From: Dyadobacter luticola
GTDB lineage: Bacteria > Bacteroidota > Bacteroidia > Cytophagales > Spirosomataceae
Assembly (NCBI RefSeq): GCF_005860805.1
Contig: NZ_VCEJ01000004.1
Span: 248,001 to 312,000 of the forward strand
Direction: 5' to 3'
DNA: 64,000 nucleotides
The stretch's first letter is position 1; each line of letters opens with the position of its first letter. Shown piece after piece: positions 1-8,192 of this stretch. A model generated the notes under the pieces. It ran no database searches and had not been told where the DNA came from. It saw only the letters and a program-made list of their open reading frames with translations. The position numbers and the translations under genes were made by a program.

Positions 1-44
1 ACAGAATGCGTTTTCCGGGCCGCAAATAACTGCCGCACATTAAA

Positions 45-845
45 ATGACTGTAATGCAGGAGGAACAAGTTGATACATTATCGGTTACGCTAGTGCAAAC
101 TGATTTGTACTGGGAAAACGTGACGGCCAATCTTTCTTCGCTCGAAGAAAAAATTGCATCGCTTCCGGAGAAGTCAGATGTTATTGTACTTCCTGAAATG
201 TTCAACTCCGGCTTTACGATGAATACGGCGATCGCGGAGCCGGTGAACCTGACTACTACGAAATGGTTGAAGCAAATCGCTGCGCAGACTGGTTCGCTGG
301 TGATCGGGAGTTTTGCTGTGAAGGAAGACGGGCGATTTTACAACCGGCTTTTTTGTGTTAATCCCGACGGTTCATTCACTTATAATGATAAACGCCACCT
401 TTTCAGCATGGGAGGTGAGCACGAGGTGTATACCAGTGGAGCTAGCCGGCTGACTGTAAACTGGAAGGGTTGGAAAATTTGTCCGCTGGTTTGCTATGAT
501 CTGCGTTTTCCGGTTTGGAGCCGGAATTCGGTTCAGGATCCTTACGACCTTCTTATATATGTTGCAAACTGGCCAGCAAAACGGGCCAATGCATGGAACA
601 CATTGTTAAAGGCGCGGGCGATTGAAAATCAGGCTTATGTAGTGGGTGTAAACCGGATTGGCATCGATGGGAATAATCTGGAATACCGGGGAGACTCGGT
701 TGCCCTGGATTTTCTGGGCGAACCGAAATATATGCTGGCAGATTTGGAAATGGAAAAAACAGTGCACTTTTCTAAAACGGAGCTGGAACATTACCGTGAT
801 CGTTTTCCGGCTTTATCCGACGCCGACACTTTCCAGATCCTCTGA
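45..845 (+). CDS. Nitrilase-family amidohydrolase (omega-amidase/YafV-like)
   Basis: A carbon-nitrogen hydrolase of about 266 residues, the normal size for a single-domain nitrilase. The three catalytic residues are visible: Glu51 in LPEMF, Lys116 in NDKRHLF and Cys150 in PLVCYDLRFPVW. The order and context fit the YafV/omega-amidase branch, which hydrolyses 2-oxoglutaramate or similar small amides in the cytosol. There is no signal peptide. An in-frame ATG three codons downstream (position 54) is an equally good start. The gene is convergent with gatC, so its neighbours say nothing about substrate. The family is certain and the exact substrate is inferred. Confidence 0.9.
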   Translation: MTVMQEEQVDTLSVTLVQTDLYWENVTANLSSLEEKIASLPEKSDVIVLPEMFNSGFTMNTAIAEPVNLTTTKWLKQIAAQTGSLVIGSFAVKEDGRFYNRLFCVNPDGSFTYNDKRHLFSMGGEHEVYTSGASRLTVNWKGWKICPLVCYDLRFPVWSRNSVQDPYDLLIYVANWPAKRANAWNTLLKARAIENQAYVVGVNRIGIDGNNLEYRGDSVALDFLGEPKYMLADLEMEKTVHFSKTELEHYRDRFPALSDADTFQIL

Positions 846-853
846 CAACGAAC

Positions 854-868
854 TGGACAAATTGTCCA
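854..868. repeat. Small inverted repeat between convergent genes
   Basis: Seven-base arms TGGACAA and TTGTCCA flank a single base in the short gap between the nitrilase gene and gatC. There is almost no loop and no T-tract, so it is a poor intrinsic terminator; it may be chance or a weak end signal. Confidence 0.25.
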
Positions 869-872
869 AGAA

Positions 873-1160
873 TTACTCAATCACTTTCGGCACCATTATA
901 TAGGTATCGTTTTTCGCGGGCGCATTTGCTACCGCCTGCTCTCTCGTCAAGGAATTTGCGCCTTTATCCTCTCGCCAGTTATTCACTTCTCCGGTAATGT
1001 GGGTGAGCGCCTCCACGCCCTCAGTATCAATTTCATTCAGCTGATCCATCCAGGTCAGCACCGAGTCCATGTTTTTAAGCAGCGCTTGTTCCTCACCGGT
1101 TTTGATTTCCAGACGTGCCAGATGCGCGATTTTTTTCAGGGACTCTTCGTCAATCTTCAT
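873..1160 (-). CDS. gatC: Asp-tRNA(Asn)/Glu-tRNA(Gln) amidotransferase subunit C
   Basis: A 95-residue protein of typical GatC length. It starts with the family pattern of a short helix (EESLKKIAHLARLEI), has a middle helix with VLTWMDQLNEIDTEGVE, and ends with a C-terminal segment carrying the REDKG and VPKVIE motifs. GatC is the small scaffold of GatCAB, which amidates misacylated Glu-tRNA(Gln) and Asp-tRNA(Asn). gatA and gatB are not adjacent, and scattered gat genes are common in Bacteroidota. A -7-like element TAATTTTG lies about 45 bases upstream on the same strand. Confidence 0.93.
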   Translation of the reverse strand: MKIDEESLKKIAHLARLEIKTGEEQALLKNMDSVLTWMDQLNEIDTEGVEALTHITGEVNNWREDKGANSLTREQAVANAPAKNDTYIMVPKVIE

Positions 1161-1203
1161 TTTAAGAATTTGTTAAGTTAACCTCAGGTTGTCTGTCGAA
1201 AAC

Positions 1204-1211
1204 CAAAATTA
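1204..1211 (-). promoter_or_regulatory. Bacteroidota -7 element for gatC
   Basis: TAATTTTG on the minus strand matches the Bacteroidota -7 consensus TAnnTTTG, 43 bases before the gatC start. No convincing -33 TTTG is seen, so this is a prediction by motif only. Confidence 0.45.
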
Positions 1212-1657
1212 CCGGATTTTTGCGATTCCCTTATTGGAACAGTGGAAATTAGCTTCGGAAAAGCGATCGGCTTTTGTGGAGAAATGCAGCCGGGCGGGTT
1301 GCAGGTTTTGGACAATCATGCCCGATCCTGTATAAGGAACCGCAATCGGTTTTAAAATTGTTGTTTCGACACATAGTAGGAGAAAAATAATATTTGCTTT
1401 TCCAGTGTAATCTTGAAATTTTTTCAAATACAAACCTGCGCTTTTGAAAACATGTATGCAGACTTTGAAGCAAAGAGTACAATTATATGTTGATTTGATA
1501 AATCACTATATACTGTTCTTAGTGAGCATTAAACCCAGATTTTCTGCGAATTTACAAAGTGAAGGAATCTTTAAAATATGCAATTCGCCGGATGAATGTT
1601 GAAAAATCTGGGAAAAAATCTGAGGAAATGCTTGCTTTTTTTTAAAAGGAAAACTCA
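1212..1657. other. Gene-free AT-rich stretch upstream of exbB
   Basis: About 600 bases separate gatC from exbB. Apart from the two -7 elements near its ends I see only a small inverted repeat (TGATTT-GAT-AAATCA, 1491-1505) and homopolymer runs. The short reading frames here have no recognisable protein features and overlap in several frames, so I leave them uncalled. No tRNA-like cloverleaf was recognised. Confidence 0.4.
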
Positions 1658-1665
1658 TACTTTTG
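1658..1665 (+). promoter_or_regulatory. Bacteroidota -7 element for the exbB operon
   Basis: TACTTTTG fits TAnnTTTG exactly and has a TTG about 23 bases upstream. It would place the transcript start near 1670 and give exbB a leader of roughly 110 bases, long for this genome. Confidence 0.5.
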
Positions 1666-1782
1666 TAGAAGTCGATAATTCAAAAACGCAATCAAAATTT
1701 TATTTTACCAAAACCAGTTTTAACCAAAAGTTTTATTTAATTCACAACCAAAATCTCAATTTAACCTTTAAAAGTAAGTCTG

Positions 1783-2622
1783 ATGGAAAAGAAAGCTACA
1801 AGTCCGGCACCAGCTCCAAAGCCTGCAGCGGCAGCAACAAAAGGCAAAGGCGGTTTGAACCCGGCATTGGTAATCCCTCTACTATTTGCGATTGCATTAT
1901 GCGTTTACATTTTCGTTCTGGGAGCTCCCGAACACTTTAAAGATGGCGATCACGCAAAAGGCCCAATCGATGGAGATTACTACGGAATCGTTTACAAAGG
2001 AGGTCCTATCGTACCAATTTTGATGACTTGTTTCCTGATCGTGTTAACCTTTACAATCGAGCGTCTGATCACTTTGAACAAAGCAAGCGGCTCAGGCAGC
2101 ATTGATTCATTTGTTCGCAAGTTGAGAAGCCTGCTTGACAAAAATCAAATCGAAGAAGCAATCAAAGAATGCGACAAACAAAAAGGATCTGTTGGTAATG
2201 TTGTGAAAGCAGGCCTTTTGAAATATAAGCAGTTGACTACTGAAACTGCACTTGACAAAGAGCAAAAATTGGCAGCTCTTCAGAAAGAAATTGAAGAAGC
2301 TACTACGCTTGAACTTCCAATGCTGCAGAAAAACCTGACGATCATCGCTACACTTGCGGGTGCATCTACACTTCTTGCACTTCTTGGAACGGTAATCGGT
2401 ATGATCAAAGCGTTCGCCGCTCTTGGTACTTCTGGTTCACCTGACTCTGCTGCACTTGCAACTGGTATTTCTGAGGCCCTTATCAACACCGCTCTTGGTA
2501 TCGGTACTTCTGCGATCGCTACGATCTCATACGCTTACCTGAACAGCCGTGTTGACGATCTTACTTACAGCATTGATGAAATTGGCATGAGCCTTCAATC
2601 AAACTTCGCTGCACATTATTGA
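1783..2622 (+). CDS. exbB: ExbB/TolQ/MotA-family proton channel protein
   Basis: A 279-residue inner-membrane protein. An Ala/Pro/Lys-rich cytosolic N-terminus is followed by hydrophobic segments near residues 27-48, 76-97, 185-212 and 226-252. The last pair carries the family signature GASTLLALLGTVIGMIKAF and the Gly/Ala-rich stretch before the final helix. ExbB pentamers conduct protons and, with ExbD, energise TonB. The extra N-terminal helix is common in Bacteroidota versions. It is the first gene of a run with two exbD genes and tonB, which fixes the role better than sequence alone. Confidence 0.93.
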   Translation: MEKKATSPAPAPKPAAAATKGKGGLNPALVIPLLFAIALCVYIFVLGAPEHFKDGDHAKGPIDGDYYGIVYKGGPIVPILMTCFLIVLTFTIERLITLNKASGSGSIDSFVRKLRSLLDKNQIEEAIKECDKQKGSVGNVVKAGLLKYKQLTTETALDKEQKLAALQKEIEEATTLELPMLQKNLTIIATLAGASTLLALLGTVIGMIKAFAALGTSGSPDSAALATGISEALINTALGIGTSAIATISYAYLNSRVDDLTYSIDEIGMSLQSNFAAHY

Positions 2623-2674
2623 TAGTTTTTTGAACTAATTAATATTGAAGTTTCGTTAATATACAAAAAACTTA

Positions 2675-2682
2675 TATATTTG
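2675..2682 (+). promoter_or_regulatory. -7 element immediately upstream of the first exbD
   Basis: TATATTTG matches TAnnTTTG and ends only four bases before the exbD start codon. If used, the mRNA would begin at or next to the ATG and be leaderless. It may also be a chance match in AT-rich spacer DNA. Confidence 0.4.
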
Positions 2683-2686
2683 TGAT

Positions 2687-3301
2687 ATGGGAAAGGTAAG
2701 ACCTAAGAAGCACGCCCCGCATACGGATATGACTGCGATGACTGACGTAGCGTTCTTACTTCTGACGTTCTTCATTATGACGGCGACTTTTAAGTCGAAT
2801 GAGGCTGAGATTACAACTCCTTCATCGATTTCGCAGATCAAGGTACCGGATGATGACATTATGATCATTAGTATTGACAAGGCGGGTAAAGTGTTCTTCG
2901 GAGTAGATGCAAAACCGGTGAGAGCAGCTATGCTGGAAAACATTGGACAGTCGAAAGGGATTACATTCACTGAAACTGAGAAAGCAAAGTTTGCGCTTCA
3001 AAGCAGCTTTGGATTTCCTCTGAATCAGTTGAAACCCTGGCTGAACATGTCAAAAGAGCAGATGCCGAATGTGAAACAGCCTGGTATCCCTGTTGACTCT
3101 ACGGGAGCAAGCGAACTGGCTGACTGGGTATATGCGGCGCGTAAAGCGAACAGCCAATTGAGAATTGCTTTGAAAGGTGACAACCTTGCGAAGTTCCCTG
3201 TTTTCAAAGATGTGCTGGCCAATTTACAATCGCAGAATATCAACAAGTTTAACCTGATCACTGGTAGCGAACAGGCACCTGCAGGTTACACGAACGAGTA
3301 A
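2687..3301 (+). CDS. exbD: ExbD/TolR-family biopolymer transport protein (first copy)
   Basis: A 204-residue ExbD with a short basic cytosolic N-terminus (KVRPKKHAPHTD), one transmembrane helix (about residues 18-35) and a periplasmic domain. The ion-pathway aspartate is Asp20 in MTDVAFLLLTFF. It is longer than E. coli ExbD because of a periplasmic insertion. It follows exbB after 64 bases and is followed by a second, different exbD. Two ExbD paralogues in one locus are frequent in Bacteroidota and suggest a heteromeric ExbD pair. Confidence 0.92.
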   Translation: MGKVRPKKHAPHTDMTAMTDVAFLLLTFFIMTATFKSNEAEITTPSSISQIKVPDDDIMIISIDKAGKVFFGVDAKPVRAAMLENIGQSKGITFTETEKAKFALQSSFGFPLNQLKPWLNMSKEQMPNVKQPGIPVDSTGASELADWVYAARKANSQLRIALKGDNLAKFPVFKDVLANLQSQNINKFNLITGSEQAPAGYTNE

Positions 3302-3336
3302 CGTTTCAAAAGGTATCATTTTAATTTTAAGAGAAA

Positions 3337-3918
3337 ATGGCAGCAATTGAAGAATCGGGTGGTGGGCACGGTAAAGGTGATGGTAAGGTTCGGGGCAAGA
3401 AAATGTCCACCCGTGTGGACATGACGCCGATGGTGGACCTTGGATTTTTGCTCATTACCTTTTTTATGCTTGCGACTACGATGTCGAAACCAACGTCTAT
3501 GACATTGGCGGTACCTGATAAGACGGATGAAAAAGACCAGGAGAAAACCGAGCCATTAAAAGCATCGAAAGTTTTGACCCTGTTTATGGGAGCAAATGAC
3601 GATGTATATTATCTCGACGGCGTTGCGGCTGACGATGATAAGGCGAAGGAGTCTTTGAAAACCACCCGTTACGGTTTTGACCTTAGAAGTGTGATTTTTG
3701 CGTCAGCGAAGAGAATTAATGCAGCGAATCCAAAAGATGAAAAAGGAAATGATCCTTTTGTAGTGGTAATCAAGCCGACTCCGGTTTCGACCTATAAAAA
3801 CATGGTTGATGTATTGGATGAGATGGCTATCACGAAATCTAAAAGGTACGCGCTCGTTGAGACACTTACTGACTCTGAGAAGACACTTTTAGGAGACAAG
3901 ATCATTCCAAAAAATTAA
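3337..3918 (+). CDS. exbD: ExbD/TolR-family biopolymer transport protein (second copy)
   Basis: A 193-residue ExbD paralogue. A Gly/Lys-rich N-terminus precedes STRVDMTPMVDLGFLLITFFML, whose Asp34 is the conserved transmembrane aspartate; the helix spans about residues 31-49. The periplasmic part differs clearly from the first exbD copy, so this is an old paralogue, not a recent duplication. It sits 35 bases after the first exbD and 26 bases before tonB, in the same orientation. Confidence 0.92.
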   Translation: MAAIEESGGGHGKGDGKVRGKKMSTRVDMTPMVDLGFLLITFFMLATTMSKPTSMTLAVPDKTDEKDQEKTEPLKASKVLTLFMGANDDVYYLDGVAADDDKAKESLKTTRYGFDLRSVIFASAKRINAANPKDEKGNDPFVVVIKPTPVSTYKNMVDVLDEMAITKSKRYALVETLTDSEKTLLGDKIIPKN

Positions 3919-3944
3919 TTTAAACGAAAAACTATCAAAGCGCC

Positions 3945-4769
3945 ATGGCAGAAATAAGCCCGAATGCAACACTTGATGATATAGTGTTTGCCGATCGTAA
4001 CAAGGCGTACGGTGCATTTGAACTTCGTAAAGGATATCGAGCAGATGTTACGAAGGCCACTTTGATCGGAGCAGCTCTTTTCGTTCTCGCCATGTTTACG
4101 CCGTCAATCATCAATAAATTGACAGCAGGCAACGAGAAAGAAGAAGTAATGGTCGAGGTGGATTTAATGAAAATACCACCGCCGCCAATTGATCCGGCCG
4201 AACCACCACCGCCACCACCACCGCCGGTTGAACAGCCTAAGGTGAACACGGTAAAATTCTTGCCTCCTGAGGTTAAGAAGGATGAGGAAGTTCCTGAAGA
4301 GGTTCCACCACCAACAGTTGAGGAGATTAAAGAAGCTGTTGTTGCTGATAAAACAATCGAAGGTGATCCTAACGCGAATGAAATTATCGTTGCACCGGAA
4401 GCAGTTGCTGCTCCGAGCAAAGGTGCGGTAGTTGAAGCAGCACCAGAACCAGAAAAGGTTTTTACGGTCGTTGAACAACAACCTGAGTTCCCGGGAGGTA
4501 CTGCTGAAATGTACAAATACTTAAGTAAGAACATTAAGTATCCAAGTGCAGCTTCACGCGCCAACGTATCAGGAAGGGTATTTATGTCATTTGTTGTAAA
4601 CATTGACGGAAGTATCCAGGATGTGGCAGTATTGAAAGGATTGGGTTTTGGTTGCGATGAAGAAGCTATCCGTGTTGTGAAAGCAATGCCGAAGTGGAAA
4701 CCAGGAAAGCAGTCAGGACGTGCAGTTCGTGTTAAATACAACTTGCCTATCAATTTCCAGCTAGAGTAA
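3945..4769 (+). CDS. tonB: Energy transducer TonB
   Basis: A 274-residue protein. The cytosolic N-terminus carries the Bacteroidota TonB motif FADRNKAYGAFELRKGY (residues 15-31), followed by one transmembrane helix (about 37-56). A periplasmic proline-rich spacer runs from about 77 to 123 with a run of consecutive prolines. The TonB C-terminal domain (about 182-273) starts at EFPGG and includes YP(S/A)xA and VxGxV-type motifs. It transmits the proton motive force from ExbB/ExbD to outer-membrane receptors such as the BtuB-like protein found later in this window. Confidence 0.95.
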   Translation: MAEISPNATLDDIVFADRNKAYGAFELRKGYRADVTKATLIGAALFVLAMFTPSIINKLTAGNEKEEVMVEVDLMKIPPPPIDPAEPPPPPPPPVEQPKVNTVKFLPPEVKKDEEVPEEVPPPTVEEIKEAVVADKTIEGDPNANEIIVAPEAVAAPSKGAVVEAAPEPEKVFTVVEQQPEFPGGTAEMYKYLSKNIKYPSAASRANVSGRVFMSFVVNIDGSIQDVAVLKGLGFGCDEEAIRVVKAMPKWKPGKQSGRAVRVKYNLPINFQLE

Positions 4770-4772
4770 CTC

Positions 4773-4994
4773 ATGAGGGAGAAACCATTGCATGAGAAGA
4801 TCGGTGATCTAACCTCTATAGTAATGGCTCTGACATACATAGGAGGAGGGGTCTTTTTGATCTTCTCCTCCTTCTCTTTTAGATTATTACCAATCGGTAG
4901 TCTGGCCCGTTATGCGTTTGCTGGCACACTTATTGTGTACGGTGGCTACAGAGGCTACCGGGTTTGGAGAAAAAGAAATCAGGACGAGCCATGA
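4773..4994 (+). CDS. Small two-helix membrane protein of the ton cluster
   Basis: A 73-residue protein with two predicted membrane helices (about residues 15-37 and 42-62) and a basic C-terminal tail (RVWRKRNQDEP). Its start lies 3 bases after the tonB stop. Its stop overlaps the next start as ATGA (4991-4994), so translational coupling is likely. I do not recognise the family. A role in assembly or regulation of the ExbBD/TonB complex or the following lipoprotein is inference from position only. Confidence 0.75.
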   Translation: MREKPLHEKIGDLTSIVMALTYIGGGVFLIFSSFSFRLLPIGSLARYAFAGTLIVYGGYRGYRVWRKRNQDEP

Positions 4995-5938
4995 ATATCA
5001 AGTTGAAGAGCTGTTTGTTTTGTGTGGTATTGGGCTTTTTCGGATGTGAATCCTCCAATAAAAACCTCGATAATCCACGACAGGGTACGATTACAATCGC
5101 TTCGGATGAGTCGTTTAAGCCTTTGGTAAATGCATTGACCAACGCTTACGAGGGAATTTATCCGAATGCGCATTTCAAAATAGATTACAAGCCAGAGCAG
5201 GAGGCGATCCGCCAGCTTTTAAATGACAGCGCCAGGATCATTTTTTCAACGAGGCAGCTCAATGAAAAGGAACTGGAAATCATCAAAAGGCAAAAGGGAA
5301 GCCAGAAGTTTCAACATATTGCGACGGATGGTCTGGCGCTCGTAACAACTAAGGCGAATTCCGACAGTCTCGTTACGATGGCGGAAATTCAGGGAATTTT
5401 TGAAGGTAAAATCAAGGATTGGTCACAGTTGAAGGGAGGAAATCAGAAGGGGTTGATCACGCTGGTATTTGACAATGCGAATGCAAGCAACCTTAATTTT
5501 GTTTTACACAAATTCAACATTACCAACATTCAGGGATTGCGGATTATTTCCGCAGGATCCAACGAAAAGGTGATTGAAGATGTGAGAAAAGACCCTTTAC
5601 ATCTTGGTTTTATTGGAGTTAACTGGATTAGTGACGGACATTCACTTGCATCAGAGGAGCTCTCCCAGGGAATTAATGTACTGGGCGTATCGAAGAAAAT
5701 GAATCCGGATTCACTGACTGATTACATTCAACCTTTCCAGGGAGGCCTGGAATTTAAACGATACCCACTTTACAGGGACGTTTACATTTTGAGCCGGGAA
5801 GGTTACTCAGGATTGGGCGGTGGATTGATGACCTATATAGCCAGAGACGTTGGCGGATTGATTATTCAAAAAATGGGTTTGTTGCCCACAGTACCCTACC
5901 CGCGTGAAATTGAGATTACCACCGGGAAGGATTTTTAG
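4991..5938 (+). CDS. PstS-like phosphate/anion-binding lipoprotein
   Basis: A 315-residue protein from the ATG at 4991. A lipoprotein signal peptide ends at Gly18-Cys19 (lipobox LGFFGC). The mature part follows the PstS/PBP-like class 2 pattern, with TITIASDESFKPLVNAL at the start, a hinge region with IFEGKIKDWSQLKGG, and the terminal LGGGLMTYIARDVGG segment. No pstC, pstA or pstB genes follow; the gene sits between tonB and a TPR gene. I chose 4991 over the longer frame from 4964 because of the lipobox and the ATGA overlap. A scavenging or sensing role is inferred. Confidence 0.85.
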   Translation: MNIKLKSCLFCVVLGFFGCESSNKNLDNPRQGTITIASDESFKPLVNALTNAYEGIYPNAHFKIDYKPEQEAIRQLLNDSARIIFSTRQLNEKELEIIKRQKGSQKFQHIATDGLALVTTKANSDSLVTMAEIQGIFEGKIKDWSQLKGGNQKGLITLVFDNANASNLNFVLHKFNITNIQGLRIISAGSNEKVIEDVRKDPLHLGFIGVNWISDGHSLASEELSQGINVLGVSKKMNPDSLTDYIQPFQGGLEFKRYPLYRDVYILSREGYSGLGGGLMTYIARDVGGLIIQKMGLLPTVPYPREIEITTGKDF

Positions 5939-5951
5939 CTTAACAATTGGA

Positions 5952-5959
5952 TAGATTTG
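5952..5959 (+). promoter_or_regulatory. -7 element upstream of the TPR gene
   Basis: TAGATTTG fits TAnnTTTG and lies 52 bases before the TPR gene start, so the last gene of the cluster may have its own promoter as well as read-through. Confidence 0.4.
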
Positions 5960-6011
5960 GATTTGTTATTGAAAAGCCAAATTTTTTATCATTATTTTAA
6001 CCGGGTAAAAA

Positions 6012-7787
6012 ATGAACAGAAACATGAGAATGAAATTAGTAGCACTGGTGATTGGTTTATTAGCGTTTGTCAATGTCAAGGCACAAACCGTACAAGACGG
6101 TCTGATGCTGATACATGGCGAGCGTTATAATGATGCAGGAGCATTGTTCAAGAAGTTAGCTGAGGGCACTCCTTCGGCTGATAACCAATATTATCTTGGT
6201 TATTATTATATAAAAACAAATCAACTGGATGAAGCGCAGAAGGCATTTGACAAAGGCCTTCAGATTGACGATAAGTCGTACCTGAACATGGTTGGACAGG
6301 GTACAGTAGCGTTAGGCAAAGGCGACAGAGCAAAAGCGAAAGAGCTTTTTGACCAAGCTGAAAAGAAAAAAGGTAAAGATGCAGAGGTTCTTTTCAGAAT
6401 CGGTGAGGCTTACACATTGTTTGACAAAACAAACGACCCTGCCGAAGCGATCAGACTTTTAGACCTGGCTATCAAACGTGATAAGAATCTTGCCGATGCG
6501 TATATCGCAAAGGGGGACGCTTTAATGTTACGTAATGAAGGTGGTAATGCGGTAACTGCTTATGAATATGCACTCACAGCTAAACCAAATTATGCACTGG
6601 CTCACAACAGCATCGGTTCTATTTATCTGCGTGGTAAAAACTACAACCTGGCGCTTGAAAACTATAAGAAAGCGATTGAAGCAGATCCAAACTTTGCACC
6701 TGCTTACAAGGACCTTGCAGAGCTTTATTTCTTGGCGCAAAAGTTTAAGCAAGCAGCTGAAAATTTTGACCTGTACATTCAGAAAAGCGGAACAACTGAC
6801 CCTGAAATGAAACTGCGCGCTGCTCAGTTTGCATTTACAGCTGACGATTATGCAAAGTCTTTGCAATTATTGGAAGACATCAAAGGGAAAATCAACAACC
6901 CGATCACGTTGAGAATGTATGGCTGGTCTTATTTTAAGCAAAATGATCCAGACAAGGCTATCCAAAACTTGAATGAGTTCCTGAAAGTTGCGCCTGAAAA
7001 AGTAATCGGTGACGACTACAAATATTTGGGACGTGCTTATAACCAGAAAGCTACGGACGGAAAGGGTTATGATTCGACCGGTATGGTTTATATCATGAAA
7101 GGTGCTGACATGGATACCAGCAAATCGGAAGCTGCTGCTACTTACAAGGAGGTTGCGGCACTTTACTATGCAGCGAAAGATTATCCAAATGCAGCCAATG
7201 CTTACAGCAAAGGGATTTCCCTGGATACTGCTAAGGCTAGTGCAAATGACTACTACTATACTGGTCTTGCAAACTTCCAGATGGCGACTGCAAATGTTTT
7301 GCCTGTAAAAACAGACTCTAACTATGCTGATAGCGCAAAAATCGCAACAATGAGAAGAGAGTTGTTTTTGAAAGCTGATTCTATTTTTGCCACAGTTACT
7401 CAGAAACTTCCGGATTGGCCTTACGGATACTATTGGAGAGCAAGTACATTATACAATGCTTACGACCGTCAGGAAAATATAGACAAGGGGATTTCAGCAC
7501 CATATTATCAGAAGCTGACTGAGCTTGCCGAGAAAGATCCGGATCCAAGCAAGTATAAGAACTATCTGAAACTAGCTTATGGTTACCTGGCATTTTATGC
7601 GCAGACAACATTGAAGGACCCAGCCAAGGCTAAGGAATATTGGGAGAAGCTTCTAAAAGTCGACCCTGATAATGCTTCCGCCAAAGAGGCGCTGGGATTA
7701 GCAGTAGCACCTGCTGCGCAGCCAGCGGCTACCGGCACCACCGGAACGAAAGCAAAAGCAGGAACCGCGACTCCTAAGAAAAAATAA
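6012..7787 (+). CDS. Exported tetratricopeptide-repeat (TPR) protein
   Basis: A 591-residue protein with a Sec signal peptide (MRMKLVALVIGLLAFVNVKAQ, cleavage after VKA). It is built largely of TPR helices, for example AYIAKGDALMLRNEGGNAV, ALAHNSIGSIYLRGKNYNL and FAPAYKDLAELYFLAQKF. The C-terminus is a low-complexity Ala/Thr/Lys tail. Several in-frame ATGs occur in the first five codons and the exact one cannot be fixed. The gene closes the exbB-tonB-pstS-like cluster and ends at a strong terminator, which argues for a periplasmic scaffold role with these proteins. The specific partner is unknown. Confidence 0.85.
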   Translation: MNRNMRMKLVALVIGLLAFVNVKAQTVQDGLMLIHGERYNDAGALFKKLAEGTPSADNQYYLGYYYIKTNQLDEAQKAFDKGLQIDDKSYLNMVGQGTVALGKGDRAKAKELFDQAEKKKGKDAEVLFRIGEAYTLFDKTNDPAEAIRLLDLAIKRDKNLADAYIAKGDALMLRNEGGNAVTAYEYALTAKPNYALAHNSIGSIYLRGKNYNLALENYKKAIEADPNFAPAYKDLAELYFLAQKFKQAAENFDLYIQKSGTTDPEMKLRAAQFAFTADDYAKSLQLLEDIKGKINNPITLRMYGWSYFKQNDPDKAIQNLNEFLKVAPEKVIGDDYKYLGRAYNQKATDGKGYDSTGMVYIMKGADMDTSKSEAAATYKEVAALYYAAKDYPNAANAYSKGISLDTAKASANDYYYTGLANFQMATANVLPVKTDSNYADSAKIATMRRELFLKADSIFATVTQKLPDWPYGYYWRASTLYNAYDRQENIDKGISAPYYQKLTELAEKDPDPSKYKNYLKLAYGYLAFYAQTTLKDPAKAKEYWEKLLKVDPDNASAKEALGLAVAPAAQPAATGTTGTKAKAGTATPKKK

Positions 7788-7806
7788 GAGTAGCATCTCA
7801 AAAGCA

Positions 7807-7846
7807 GAAACGGCCGTCTGGAATTCCAGACGGCCGTTTCTTTTTC
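7807..7846 (+). terminator. Intrinsic terminator after the ton/TPR cluster
   Basis: A perfect 34-base inverted repeat (GAAACGGCCGTCTGG, central AATT, then its complement) is followed by a T-rich run. It lies 20 bases after the TPR stop codon and is the clearest terminator in the window. Confidence 0.9.
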
Positions 7847-7884
7847 TATGACCTAAAAAATAGTATGACTTAACGTAAGAACTT

Positions 7885-8088
7885 CTATAACGATGACAAT
7901 CGCGCGAAGCAAGTATTGAGAACTGGTAAATGTATCGTGGCGTAATGATCGTAGCACCACTGCCTTAATCGCTTCACCTCGGCCGGCATTAACATTCGAA
8001 TCGCTTTTCTCAATTCTTTTTCAAATAATCTCCGATCGAAGCTAACTTTTTGCAGAATAATTTTAATGTATTCAAGCATCGAGGCCAT
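7885..8088 (-). CDS. Small hypothetical protein, Lys/Arg-rich helical
   Basis: A 67-residue protein with a coherent amphipathic helical sequence (FDRRLFEKELRKAIRMLMPAE, VKRLRQWCYDHY). Its composition is protein-like and unlike an antisense shadow, since nothing is encoded opposite. I recall similar short proteins in Cytophagales but cannot name a family. No membrane segment or signal peptide. It is flanked by the terminator of the TPR gene and, divergently, by the BatD-like gene. Function unknown. Confidence 0.6.
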   Translation of the reverse strand: MASMLEYIKIILQKVSFDRRLFEKELRKAIRMLMPAEVKRLRQWCYDHYATIHLPVLNTCFARLSSL

Positions 8089-8192
8089 AGTATTATGTAG
8101 TTTTGTGGTTTAGGGAAGTCAATGAATAACGAAAAAATCTTAAAAAGATCCGTACAATAGCATAATCCTAATAAAGTTAACGAAATATTTCG

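Noticed and set aside
1596..1940. 114-residue plus-strand frame before and into exbB
   Set aside because: It runs through the promoter and leader and overlaps the clear exbB start in another frame; the sequence has no protein-like pattern.
4164..4260. Proline-codon run in tonB as a possible microsatellite
   Set aside because: The CCACCG units encode the normal periplasmic TonB spacer and are interrupted by other codons, so no slippage array is needed.
3935..4840. 301-residue minus-strand frame opposite tonB
   Set aside because: It is a Ser/Gly-rich shadow of the proline-rich TonB spacer; tonB has complete motifs on the other strand.
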